From positions 2,728,001-2,792,000 of the forward strand of contig CAJFCV020000003.1 in the NCBI GenBank assembly GCA_904066235.2: DNA of 64,000 nucleotides, given 5' to 3'. Numbering within the stretch: the stretch's first letter is position 1; every line of letters begins with the position of its first letter. The notes under the pieces were generated by a model that ran no database searches, was not told the DNA's origin, and saw nothing but the letters and a program-made list of their open reading frames with translations. Shown here one piece after another: positions 12,753-21,071 of the stretch. A program made the translations under genes and the position numbers. The stretch comes from Bursaphelenchus xylophilus. Lineage: Eukaryota; Nematoda; Chromadorea; Rhabditida; Aphelenchoididae.

Positions 12753-13355
12753 TTACCGTTCAAGCTGTGAGATTCCCTCTTCTTCGATGTTGATTCTGGG
12801 CTGCAGAATCGGTTTCGTCACTTCGACTGCGGATTTCTTCGGATTCCCGACCTTGGCGAGGACTTGAAGGCTTTTGATGCACTCCTGGCCTAAAACAAGG
12901 TCGCGGCTGTCGCGGATCTTGGCCATTTCGATCGCCCCACTTTCTGCAATCCATAATCGGACCTGAGGTGACTTGGGGAAGCTGAGTTTGGCATAGATCG
13001 TCCCCGAAATTTCCGGTTCATAATGGACATTCACCGAGCAAGGAGGTGTCCAGAAATTGATCAGATACCCGCGAAATCGGCCGTCCGTCCGATGACTGAG
13101 CCCATAGCTCCGGATCTTGGAGCGAGGCTCTATTTTCTGCAGATCGGCGAGGACTGCTTGGAATCGTCGGATTTGTTCGCGGAACGGCCCATCCACTGTC
13201 AAAACTAGGCGAGATTGGTGAATTACGAGATGCCCATTGCGCCACGCAAGCTTCCCCGGCTGCTGCGGGATGTGCTGATAGTCGGAGAGCTTTTGCAAGG
13301 CGGTCAGATCGATTTTGGGATGGACATTGGCGTAGGCCGTCAACAAATAGCCCAT
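12753..13355 (-). CDS. highly divergent TBP-fold protein (200 aa, single coding exon)
   Basis: The reading starts at ATG 13355, right after an acceptor (TATTATTTTAG ending at 13361) and a 5-nt leader; the longer open frame upstream runs into intron sequence. The protein appears to hold two TBP-like half-repeats. Residues about 7-72 align with the first (KIDLTAL where TBP has KLDLKTI, ending in a basic/leucine helix). Residues about 80-165 align with the second (HYEPEISGTIY where TBP has YEPELFPGLIY, then an IAESGA strand where TBP has IFVSGK, then a long helix). Size matches the TBP core of about 180 aa. The four DNA-intercalating phenylalanines of TBP appear replaced. Known TBP relatives act in transcription initiation; a role here is inference. 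It could instead be an unrelated protein with chance similarity. Confidence 0.5.
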   Translation of the reverse strand: MGYLLTAYANVHPKIDLTALQKLSDYQHIPQQPGKLAWRNGHLVIHQSRLVLTVDGPFREQIRRFQAVLADLQKIEPRSKIRSYGLSHRTDGRFRGYLINFWTPPCSVNVHYEPEISGTIYAKLSFPKSPQVRLWIAESGAIEMAKIRDSRDLVLGQECIKSLQVLAKVGNPKKSAVEVTKPILQPRINIEEEGISQLER

Positions 13356-13844
13356 GTTACCTAAAATAATATAATTTGAGTCGAAAATTTGCGAAATTTC
13401 GAAAATTTTCGATGCAGATTCAAGGATTATGATGTAAAATTGCAAAATAAAGTGTTTAGATGGTAATAAGTTGGGGGAAGAGCGCAAAAAACGTGGAATA
13501 TAAGGGAAATCAACGAAAACGCCTCGAAAAAGAGGGTTTCGAAAGGCAAAAAGTGCAAGGGACCAAGGTTAAAGACAGTCGGAGGGGAATTTCGAAACAA
13601 AGACTAAGAAAAAGAGACGGCTCTGTGTGCCACCAACAGATCGGAAAATTTGCGGGAAATTTGGGGGGTTTTGATGAAAAATTGGAAATTTTTTGCGATT
13701 TTCTGCTTTTTTATTGTATAAAAATAAGAAAAATTATATTTTTATCCTTTTTCGAGCCCTAAAATACAGTAATCCAGGGTAAATTAGAGAAAAAAAAATC
13801 AAAATAAATTTCAAAAATGAGATGGAAAATGAATAGAAAAGTAC

Positions 13845-13915
13845 CTTTTTGTTCCTCAAGAAGAACAAAAGATCCAGACGAAGGTAATTGTAAGCGGTTT
13901 CACGGCCAAAAAATC
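13845..13915 (-). other. probable 5' non-coding exon of the TBP-like gene
   Basis: On the minus strand a TATA box is followed about 25-30 nt later by sequence that ends in a good donor (AAAAAG then GTACTTTT at 13844). That donor would pair with the acceptor at 13361, giving an intron of about 480 nt. The exon boundary at the 5' end is approximate. Confidence 0.4.
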
Positions 13916-13937
13916 AGTTGAATGCCCTTTTTTTCGT

Positions 13938-13946
13938 CCTTTTATA
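13938..13946 (-). promoter_or_regulatory. TATA box, TATAAAAGG
   Basis: The minus strand reads TATAAAAGG, a strong TATA consensus, in the sequence upstream of the TBP-like gene. It is placed appropriately for the proposed non-coding exon starting near 13915. Strong TATA boxes are otherwise not obvious ahead of the protein genes in this window. Confidence 0.45.
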
Positions 13947-13959
13947 CCTAACGAGAATA

Positions 13960-14880
13960 GACTCCGCCCACTTTTCGGGTCAAGAAAGATTGTCCAGTCG
14001 GCTCAGGAAAAAAAGAGGATTTTGAGGAAAAGATAAGTATAATTTGGATAAAATTAGATGACAAAAGGGGATAGCTACTGGCATGGGCGTATTTTACAAC
14101 GATTAAAAAAATTTTTTTTACTTTTTTTTTATTTTTTCGAATTTTTTTGAATAGTTAACTACTCCATTTTGATAAAAATAATTTATTTGAAGATCGCGTA
14201 TTTTACTTTCAAAATTTTTCTGCTTTTTGATGTTTCATTAACAAAGATCTGAAATTTTTTATACAGTTACCAAACGCAAATTTTTTGAGATTTTTTAACG
14301 TTTTTGTAGTCGACTTTAATCGTAGACTCTCCCAGCAGCCTCTTCCAAGCTTGATGTATTCTATTTGCATTCGATTTTTTCCTTTATGGCCTTTTTTGAC
14401 TCAAAAGTTATTGTCCATTAAAACAAAGGAAAAAAGGTCGCGGTAAACAAAAGTGGGTTTATGGCAAGAGATGGATGGGATGAATTCGTAATTGCATAGC
14501 CACTTTGCGCGTGCCATAAAGAACCTTTGAAGGGTCAGTAAAAGGAAAAAGTCTACCCCGGGTTTGAAATTCAAATGTTTTATTCGAACTTTTTGGAACT
14601 TAAACAACGTTGTTGTATTTCGAATACATTTTAGGGGTGGATGTAGAGGCTGTAGGGATATTTTAGTGGGAAAAAGAGTTGTATAAAACGATGGTAAAGC
14701 AGTAAAACGGCAGAGACCTTGATTTTAGAGACCAATTGGGTTTATTATTGCGACATAGCAATAAAATGGGGGCTCTGCACAAAAGACGGCCTTGATTTTG
14801 AAATCAATATCCAGGGCGGCAAAAGAAACAGACGTATGAGCCAAAATAAAACAGCAACACAAAACACCGAATTAAAACGA
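13960..14880. other. intergenic stretch between the TBP-like gene and the SL/5S cluster
   Basis: AT-rich sequence with no exon, RNA gene or repeat that I can support, apart from scattered CGTATTTTAC-like strings (for example at about 14088 and 14198). Confidence 0.35.
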
Positions 14881-14881
14881 A

Positions 14882-14983
14882 TGTGCTCGACGATGACCGC
14901 CAAGCGTTCCAAAATTTCTCTTATCAGCCACAGAATGATCCGAGCCGAAACATGAGCTAACCTCAAACTTGGGTTAATAAACC
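14882..14983 (-). ncRNA. spliced-leader RNA gene 1
   Basis: The transcript begins with a 22-nt leader, GGTTTATTAACCC followed by AAGTTTGAG, then a GT donor (GTTAGC). Next come an internal stem region, an Sm-type site in AAATTTTGGAACG, and a 3' hairpin ending GAGCACA. This is the order of nematode SL RNAs (about 100 nt). The leader differs from canonical SL1 at positions 7 and 9. The leader of this copy is intact; the body has one change (GGATCATTC) and a re-paired 3' stem. A promoter-like GGAGTTAATTCGCC lies 73 nt upstream. SL RNAs donate their leader to mRNA 5' ends by trans-splicing. Confidence 0.9.
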
Positions 14984-15055
14984 GAAGACTCTTTCTTTTT
15001 GATGGAAGGTCATAAAAGTTCGACGTCTTCTTTGAATGGGGAAAACGGACTTTTT

Positions 15056-15069
15056 GGAGTTAATTCGCC
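15056..15069 (-). promoter_or_regulatory. PSE-like element of SL RNA gene 1
   Basis: GGAGTTAATTCGCC on the plus strand (read GGCGAATTAACTCC on the minus strand) begins exactly 73 nt from the leader's first G. The same string at the same spacing precedes other SL RNA genes here. It is analogous in position to the proximal sequence element of snRNA-type genes. Confidence 0.65.
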
Positions 15070-15393
15070 GCTCTCACCGTCTCTTTTAAAATCACGCGCA
15101 ATTTCTCTCTCTTTCGACATATCTCTCCTTCTCTCGCTTCCAGGCACGTGCTATTTCTTTGTGCGCCCTTTCTTTTCTCTTTTTTTTCAAAAGGTGAGAA
15201 AGGAGAGACGTACGCGAGCTTCTCTATCCAATCTCTCTTTTTCAACAATCTCTTCGCTTCCGTCAAGCCGGCTCGATTTCTCTCCCCTTCTCATTTCATC
15301 CCAATCTCTTGCTGGTTCAGGCCTTCATTGCAGCTTCGTTCCCAGAGCCCAGCGGCCCGCTTCGACTTCCCTTCGAAAGAAAGAAACGAAACC

Positions 15394-15512
15394 GTGTACG
15401 CCCATAGCCCGTTGAACGCACGCCATCCCGTCCGATCTGGCAAGTTAAGCAACGGTGCGCTTGATTAGTACTTGGATCGGAGACGTCCTTGGAATCTCAA
15501 GTGGCGTACGCA
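15394..15512 (+). rRNA. 5S ribosomal RNA, copy 1
   Basis: The 119-nt sequence carries the conserved 5S blocks CATCCCGTCCGATCTGGCAA, GTTAAGCAACG and TTAGTACTTGGATCGGAGAC. Its ends GTGTACGCC and GGCGTACGC pair as helix I with one G-U pair. Linkage of 5S and SL RNA genes is known in nematodes. The internal pol III control region is in the conserved blocks; a T-run follows within a few bases of the 3' end, as expected for a pol III stop. Confidence 0.95.
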
Positions 15513-15517
15513 TTTTT
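15513..15517 (+). terminator. pol III T-run after 5S copy 1
   Basis: TTTTT directly follows the 5S 3' end. RNA polymerase III normally stops at four or more T residues. Confidence 0.6.
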
Positions 15518-15742
15518 GAATTTTTTGGTAATGAAATAAACATATTCCTCTAGTTTTCTTTGTAAAATACGCGGAACATACTGTAAATGTTATAATGGCT
15601 TTTTAACAGTTAGCTTGCACATTATTTTTGGTAAAATACGATTAAGAAGGCTTTTTCAATTTAATATGTAAAATACGCTCTTGTGAATTCTTTTGATAGA
15701 AATTTCTTGTCTAAATTTTCGAAATCTGTGACTCATGTTGTA

Positions 15743-15844
15743 TGTGCTCAACGGTATCCGTCGGGCGTTCCAAAATTTCTCTTATCAGCCACAGAAAGAT
15801 CCGAGCCGAAACATGGGCTAACCTCAAACTTGGGTTAATAAACC
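15743..15844 (-). ncRNA. spliced-leader RNA gene 2
   Basis: The 22-nt leader is identical to that of gene 1, and the Sm site is intact. There is a CATGGGC-for-CATGAGC change (plus-strand view) in the body and variant pairs in the 3' stem. The promoter-like element at the expected distance is of a second type, GGAGGAAATCCAGC at 15917-15930. It is head-to-head with gene 3, with 387 bp between their starts. Confidence 0.88.
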
Positions 15845-16231
15845 GACGATTTCCCCTTCAGCACAGCTATTGAAAGGAAAAACTAAAGCCTTTGAAATGG
15901 GAAACGCCTAATTTCTGGAGGAAATCCAGCGCTCTTGCGGTCTCCTTGAGCTGCCTTCTAGCGTTCGCTATCCCTTTTCATCACACATCTTCTCTCGCTA
16001 TTATTAAACCGCTATCTCTGTTGTGCGTGCAAGCAAAAGAGAGGAGACGCAAAGAGAACAGGGCTTGAATAGGAGGGCGGAGAGAAATAAAGGCGTTATA
16101 TAAACACTCCGTAGTATAAAGAATTAAGGAGGAGACGGGTAGAGCGACGAATTAACTCCGAAAAATTACAGTTTCCCATTCGAAAAACGAAACTGGATCT
16201 TTATAGGTGCTGGAGGAAAGGAAATATCGTC

Positions 16232-16333
16232 GGTTTATTAACCCAAGTTTGAGGTTAGCTCATGTTTCGGCTCGGATCTTTCTGTGGCTGATAAGAGAAA
16301 TTTTGGAACGCTTGGCGAATACCGTTGAGCACA
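16232..16333 (+). ncRNA. spliced-leader RNA gene 3
   Basis: Leader, donor, Sm site and 3' hairpin are all intact; the hairpin carries CTTGGCG opposite CGTTGAG. GAATTAACTCC at 16149-16159 lies 73 nt upstream. GTAAAATACG lies 31 nt downstream of the 3' end, at 16365-16374. Confidence 0.92.
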
Positions 16334-16547
16334 TATTGAAAAGTGAATATTGTCGCGTTTGTTGGTAAAATACGTATAGAAAAATTAAAACCTGATTAAA
16401 AAAAAACTTTCTTTGTTTCGGGCAAGGTTGAGCCTGGCAAAATATGTCGTGTCGTGGTAAACTCGCATAAAAGAGATTATACATATGCATAGTATAATTC
16501 ATAGAAGAGTCAAGTCTGACGTGACACAGGGGTGACTTCAATTTTAG

Positions 16548-16597
16548 GATCTTTCTGTGGCTGATTGGAACGTCCCCCCAATATCTTTTGAGCACAT
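16548..16597 (+). pseudogene. relic of a spliced-leader RNA gene
   Basis: GGATCTTTCTGTGGCTGAT is joined directly to GGAACG and then to a broken 3' stem ending GAGCACAT. The leader, the donor and the Sm-site core are missing. In the mirrored 5S/SL unit this relic sits where the mate of SL gene 2 should be (about 196 bp from the second 5S gene). Confidence 0.75.
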
Positions 16598-16792
16598 ACT
16601 GAAGAATCAAACAAAACAATGCGTAATCTTTGCCAATAACGTTTTTATCGAAAAGGCGTTCCTACACGTATTTTACAAAAAAATTATGTGCAAAATAACC
16701 GCTAACTTTAATATGACCAGCCTGTTCGACGCGGCGTATTTTACAAAGAATATTGAAAGGATATGTTTATTTCACTACAAAAAATTCGAAAA

Positions 16793-16911
16793 TGCGTACG
16801 CCACTTGAGATTCCAAGGACGTCTCCGATCCAAGTACTAATCAAGCGCACCGTTGCTTAACTTGCCAGATCGGACGGGATGGCGTGCGTTCAACGGGCTA
16901 TGGGCGTACAC
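16793..16911 (-). rRNA. 5S ribosomal RNA, copy 2
   Basis: This is the reverse complement of 5S copy 1 over its 119 nt, with at most very few differences, and carries the same conserved blocks and helix I. It lies in opposite orientation to copy 1, facing inward toward SL genes 2 and 3. A T-run follows its 3' end on the minus strand. Confidence 0.95.
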
Positions 16912-17187
16912 GCTTTGGCTTCTTTCTTTCGAAGGGAAGTGGAATCGGACCACTGGGCTGTGTGGAAAGGAGAAGCAAGTGGGCTGAGGCAAAGTGAATA
17001 CACACAAGCAAGACGCATTAGATCTTCTCGGAGATTAAGAGAAGCAGACAGCCGAATAACAGCGCGCCAGCTTTCATAGCGTAACAAGAGAGGCACAAAG
17101 AAGCCAATTTCCTCCACGAAAAGGCTTTTCCCCAGTTGAAGGAGGACTGTGGGATGTTATAAAAGTCAAGTGGAAGGGGAAATCGTC

Positions 17188-17289
17188 GGTTTATTAACCC
17201 AAGTTTGAGGTTAGCTCATGTTTCGGCTCGGATCTTTCTGTGGCTGATAAGAGAAATTTTGGAACGCTCGGCGAATATCGTTGAGCACA
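17188..17289 (+). ncRNA. spliced-leader RNA gene 5 (fifth locus counting the relic)
   Basis: Leader, donor and Sm site are intact, and the 3' stem contains G-U pairs (CTCGGCG against CGTTGAG). The upstream element is the second type, AATTTCCTCC near 17105-17115, again ending about 73 nt before the leader. It mirrors SL gene 1 across the 5S pair. No GTAAAATACG is found at the usual downstream position. Confidence 0.9.
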
Positions 17290-17453
17290 TTAAAAAATCA
17301 CTATTATTGCTGATGTTTGAGCACTGATATTTTTTCTTCCTGGAGAGCGGTCGGTTTTCCTGTCCACCCATGCCGTTGCGGGCACAAAGGGCTTCGCCTT
17401 GGGACATTAGCTCTTCATCGTAATGGATTTCAAGTTCACACTGTCAATGTTAG

Positions 17454-17668
17454 CTCAATCCAAACCGAGGGAAAATTGAAGCAATTCAAGAAATCGTTGG
17501 AAACGAAACTGATCAGCATGAATTCGACATCCCCCTATACACGACCGTTTGGGCGCTTCAGGATGAGGTGGATCGACGATGCTGGCAAGAATCATGGCCT
17601 CCGGTGGAGCGATCTTACACTGACCGGACAATGGAAACCATTATGATACACTCCATGATTTTTTGCAT
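17454..17668 (+). CDS. candidate internal exon of an unrecognised gene
   Basis: The frame is open from an acceptor-like CAATGTTAG (ending 17453) to a donor GTGAGT at 17669. The peptide is acidic and well mixed, including FDIPLYTTVWALQDEVDRR and WPPVERSYTDRTMETI, which looks more like protein than chance AT-rich reading. I do not recognise the family and could not join it to neighbouring exons. It may be a remnant of a gene broken by nearby transposons. Confidence 0.25.
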
Positions 17669-17699
17669 GTGAGTAGTGTAAATAAATTGAAATGGAAAT

Positions 17700-18650
17700 T
17701 GAAAATTTGAGCACAAAACGTAAAAATAAATGCATCGTTTCATAGGGCAGTTTTCAATTACTGTCAATGTTCGACAGAAATCAGATTTTTTGACGGACTG
17801 ATATCTTCATTGAGGATCATCAAAACAGAGCGTAAGACTTTCGTTATATGAAAGCTGTATGAAGGTGATAGTATGTAAAATACGGATTCTTTCAATTCTT
17901 AATTTATGCATGGTAGGAATCAAATGGATTACTCATTATTTTTTCAAAAAAAAACATTGTTGTATTTTACACAGCGCCATTTCCCGCAGTGAATCATCTT
18001 CAGAGTCATTCCAAAGACAAACACAGCTAATTACACATGCATTACATGGTCTGGCATTTGTAAGAGAATCAAGACGACGCTTTTCTTCGTCTGCTGAACC
18101 AATGACTACATAAGAAAATTATGATGACATCATACATGCTTGCTAACAAATTCTATAAACTTCAAAAAAATATTGATCATACAAATATTTGTTTTTTTTT
18201 CAAAAGCCATTTGTTCAAATTATGATTCCAAAAGCGCTGCAGAGACTAAACAAAACGCTTGAGAGCACGCAACGAATATGACGTATATTCCACCCACTGA
18301 CTTATCGGAATCAACGAATCGTTTCCTTCGAATTCTATTTTATATAGCTTTTTAATCAATGGTCTTTAATCAAGTATTTAAACGTTAAGTTAAGATCTCA
18401 AACATCAAGTACCATTCGAGACGTTATGTACTCAAAAATATCAAGGCAGAAAAAAAAATTACGTTAAAAACCTCTGTATAATGTCATCGCCAGAAACAAA
18501 AAAAATCTTTGTTATGGAAGAGGTTTGTTGTAGCGAAAGATTGGTTCTTTGGACCTTCGAAATTGTTCGCTATAGATAGGGTTTGTTGTGCGGAAAGTTT
18601 TTTCACAAAAGCTTTTACTGTAAATGACGAAAGATGTTCCTTGTAACATC
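17700..18650. other. non-coding or decayed sequence
   Basis: No joinable exon found. On the minus strand, about 17966-18110 reads as an open, charged and cysteine-containing peptide ending at a possible acceptor, but it has no recognised family. The rest is AT-rich. Confidence 0.3.
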
Positions 18651-18653
18651 TAT

Positions 18654-18800
18654 CAGTTTGTCGGGAAAATAATCATCAGACTGTCGGTTCAAAAATCGCA
18701 AAGTCGCCAAGAAATGAATTGCAGTGCGGCAAAATCAAATTGTTTTTCACTTCAGCGACCGGCACAACGACTTTGTGCTCATTATTTTCTCGACAGACTG
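18654..18800. mobile_element. MITE family 2, copy a (about 147 bp)
   Basis: The ends CAGTTTGTCGGGAAAATAAT and ATTATTTTCTCGACAGACTG are near-perfect inverted repeats. A second inverted block (CAAAGTCGCC against a CGACTTTG-type string) lies inside. The same terminal sequence recurs at 57452-57614 and as a single end at 63353. Confidence 0.7.
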
Positions 18801-18889
18801 GTCTTCAAGACAGTGATTAAGCGCAAGCTGAGGACTTGTTTTCTGACCTAGCAAGACCCAGAAGGCCAATTTTGCGGGTCATTTATTAT

Positions 18890-20250
18890 ACTCCCGGACA
18901 TATCTCTCTGACCACCCTTTAGCTGGACTGTTAATTGAGCTACGTGTTCCAAATTTTAACTGCCTTTTTAAGAAGAGGTGCAAAACATTGGGTAAAACGG
19001 AATTTTCCATCCTTGCACTTTAAGGGCAGTTTTTTCGACATTTTCAAAAAAAGGGTGGACAAAATTTTCTGATCACTTAGGTAAATTGTTCGCAACTGCC
19101 GAAAAATGTTTGCCACGGGGCTAAAACTGCTTATACTGCATAGCACAGACGTACCGCATTTTATTACGGCAAAAAATCGAGGAGTAGTAACATACGTCGC
19201 AAGGGGTTGTGCATTGTGCGCATTACGCGATTTTGTTAGTATACGACGGCTCGCGGTGAGCTAGAAGGATAAAAAGCGCACCGGATTATGTAATTGATCA
19301 CACATGGTCAATCTCCGTCCATCATACCGAGGGATGTTAAGGATTTCATCAAGCATGTGCAAAGTCATTACAAAACTGACCAGCCGGCCGGACTTTAGCG
19401 GCCTGTAACTTTCTCAGAACCAGCCCAAACTGGTTGAAATTAAACATGGCTTAGCCCTACACAATGAAGAATAAAGTTATATTAGTGCTGACCCGGCCTC
19501 ATGAAATTTCGGGGTGAAATTACGCGATAACGCAAACTTGAGGATTTTTTGGCAAATTCTGACCATTTTGTAATTACAAAATCGGAAAAGTTGCGTTTTT
19601 TTGGACTTTTGCGTTAGTGCGCGCACGAAGTGCGAAGATAACGGGAGATTGCTATCCCACGTTCTTCAGTATTCACCAAAGGGTATTGTAGGGGATTTCT
19701 AGACTGATTTAATAAAAACGCCTGCGGTTATGATCAATTATTCAGAGATGGGCTACTCCTAGGTGATTTGCTTAAGGCGTTAATGGCATATTTCACATTG
19801 CAGGGTAGTAAGATCTTGTATCACTAGCTCCAATGAGTTCTTTATTACTTTTTCTGAAACAAAAAGGTCGTCCTTGCCGCATAAGGCGTGATTTTAACGA
19901 GAAAAAGAGCGCTGCAAGAATACGAGTTGCTTGAGGGCACACGCCGAATTTGGTGGTAAAAAGCATACCCATCGTCCTTGTAGGTCCCTTAATAGTGTTC
20001 GAAGATAACTGAACCATGTCGCTTACTCAAGGAGACTGAGAAAACTTTAGTTATTTTAGGTGATCAGAAAGTTTTGTCCACCAATTTTTGAAAAAACCTG
20101 CATAACTCGCCTAAGGACAGAGACACGAAAAACAATTTTATGTGGCACATTCTGTTTGTCATGACTAGTATACATACATGCCAAGTTTCAAAGCGATTGC
20201 ATTATATTGACTTGAGATATGGGTGGTTAGAAATTTATGTCCGGGAGTAT
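18890..20250. mobile_element. degenerate Tc1/mariner-type element with long inverted ends
   Basis: The left end TACTCCCGGACATATCTCTC is mirrored by the right end at 20217-20250. A second inverted block (GGTGGACAAAATTTTCTGATC at about 19053, mirrored at about 20055) shows that each arm is near 190 bp. The TA at the ends fits a Tc1/mariner target. Inside, the minus frame 19793-20017 holds a short open stretch (with GRPFCFRK) that could be a transposase scrap, but no DDE triad is visible. The element is dead. Confidence 0.6.
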
Positions 20251-20282
20251 ATTACTTAATTGACCCTAACAAACAATAACCC

Positions 20283-20510
20283 TACAGTGCCGGACCTGGT
20301 CCAGGGGCAAAAAACGTACCATTTTGCATCCGGGAAGTGTCAAAAATATAGCAAAATACATCCCTCCCCAAACGAAAAACTCCGATTTCGAAACGCGCCT
20401 TTCAAAACGGAGTTTTTTATTTGTAAAGGGAGGCATTTTGCCATATGTTTTGATACTTCCCGGATGAAAAATGGTGCGTTTTTTGCCAGTGGATCAAGTC
20501 CGCCACTGTA
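20283..20510. mobile_element. MITE family 1, copy b
   Basis: It begins TACAGTGCCGGACCTGGTCC and ends GATCAAGTCCGCCACTGTA, with the family's internal inverted blocks. It inserted just upstream of the protease exon, presumably in its intron. Confidence 0.8.
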
Positions 20511-20628
20511 ACTAGAAACTCCAAAAGCAATTTAAAACAATCCGAGTCCCTCAATCTCTTGCTATTATGTTCAAGTAAATAGTCTCTGAAGCTGCTTCCA
20601 ATATAACCATTCCTTTAAAAATTTCCAG

Positions 20629-20867
20629 GTCTCGACGCCGAAGAGCTCCAATATTATTCTCGAGGAGTCCTCAATCCGAAACGCTCATATTATGAGCGAA
20701 TCAACCACTCGGTGAATCTTGTGGGATGGGGAGAACAGAACGGAACACCTTATTGGATCATGAAGAACAGTTGGGGTCGTCAATGGGGAGAGAATGGATT
20801 CGCTCGGATTAAGAGAGGAGTCGATGCCTTCAAGGTCGAGAGCTATGTTCAAGTCGCTACTGTGTAG
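20629..20867 (+). CDS. papain-family cysteine protease, C-terminal exon only
   Basis: The exon follows the acceptor TTTCCAG and encodes about 79 residues to the stop. It holds the C-terminal catalytic block of peptidase family C1: NHSVNLVGWG supplies the active-site histidine and WIMKNSWGRQWGENGF the active-site asparagine. These enzymes are usually lysosomal or secreted. No upstream exon with the CGSCW-type cysteine region was found in the 9 kb before it, which is occupied by transposons and SL/5S genes. It may be the end of a gene with a very long intron or a stranded fragment. AATAAA is at 20914. The next gene starts 205 nt downstream on the same strand. Confidence 0.8.
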
Positions 20868-20913
20868 TTTGCGGAAAACAGAAAATTATATCCATCTCAA
20901 TGTAATCAATAGT

Positions 20914-20919
20914 AATAAA
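20914..20919 (+). terminator. AATAAA polyadenylation signal of the protease exon
   Basis: AATAAA lies 47 nt after the stop codon. About 130 nt further is the acceptor CGCTTCAG at 21041-21048, ahead of the next gene, a spacing like that inside nematode operons. Confidence 0.6.
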
Positions 20920-21071
20920 ACGCGGTATTTTTGAGTATCATTTTCTGGGTATTGATTGCTCTGATAAACAGCAAAAAATAAACTGGAACAAAGTAAAAAT
21001 TTTGGCCTCAAAACCTAGATTTGAGAAGTAGAAGGAAAAACGCTTCAGCGATCTAAATTTATTCTATCAAC

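Noticed and set aside
12753..13487. Full 244-codon frame as the TBP-like protein
   Set aside because: The first 44 codons are intron sequence upstream of a clear acceptor at 13361; the Met at 13355 is the better start.
14999..15468. Plus-strand Ser-rich frames upstream of and over 5S copy 1
   Set aside because: They overlap the SL promoter region and the 5S rRNA gene; CT-rich promoter sequence reads as serine.
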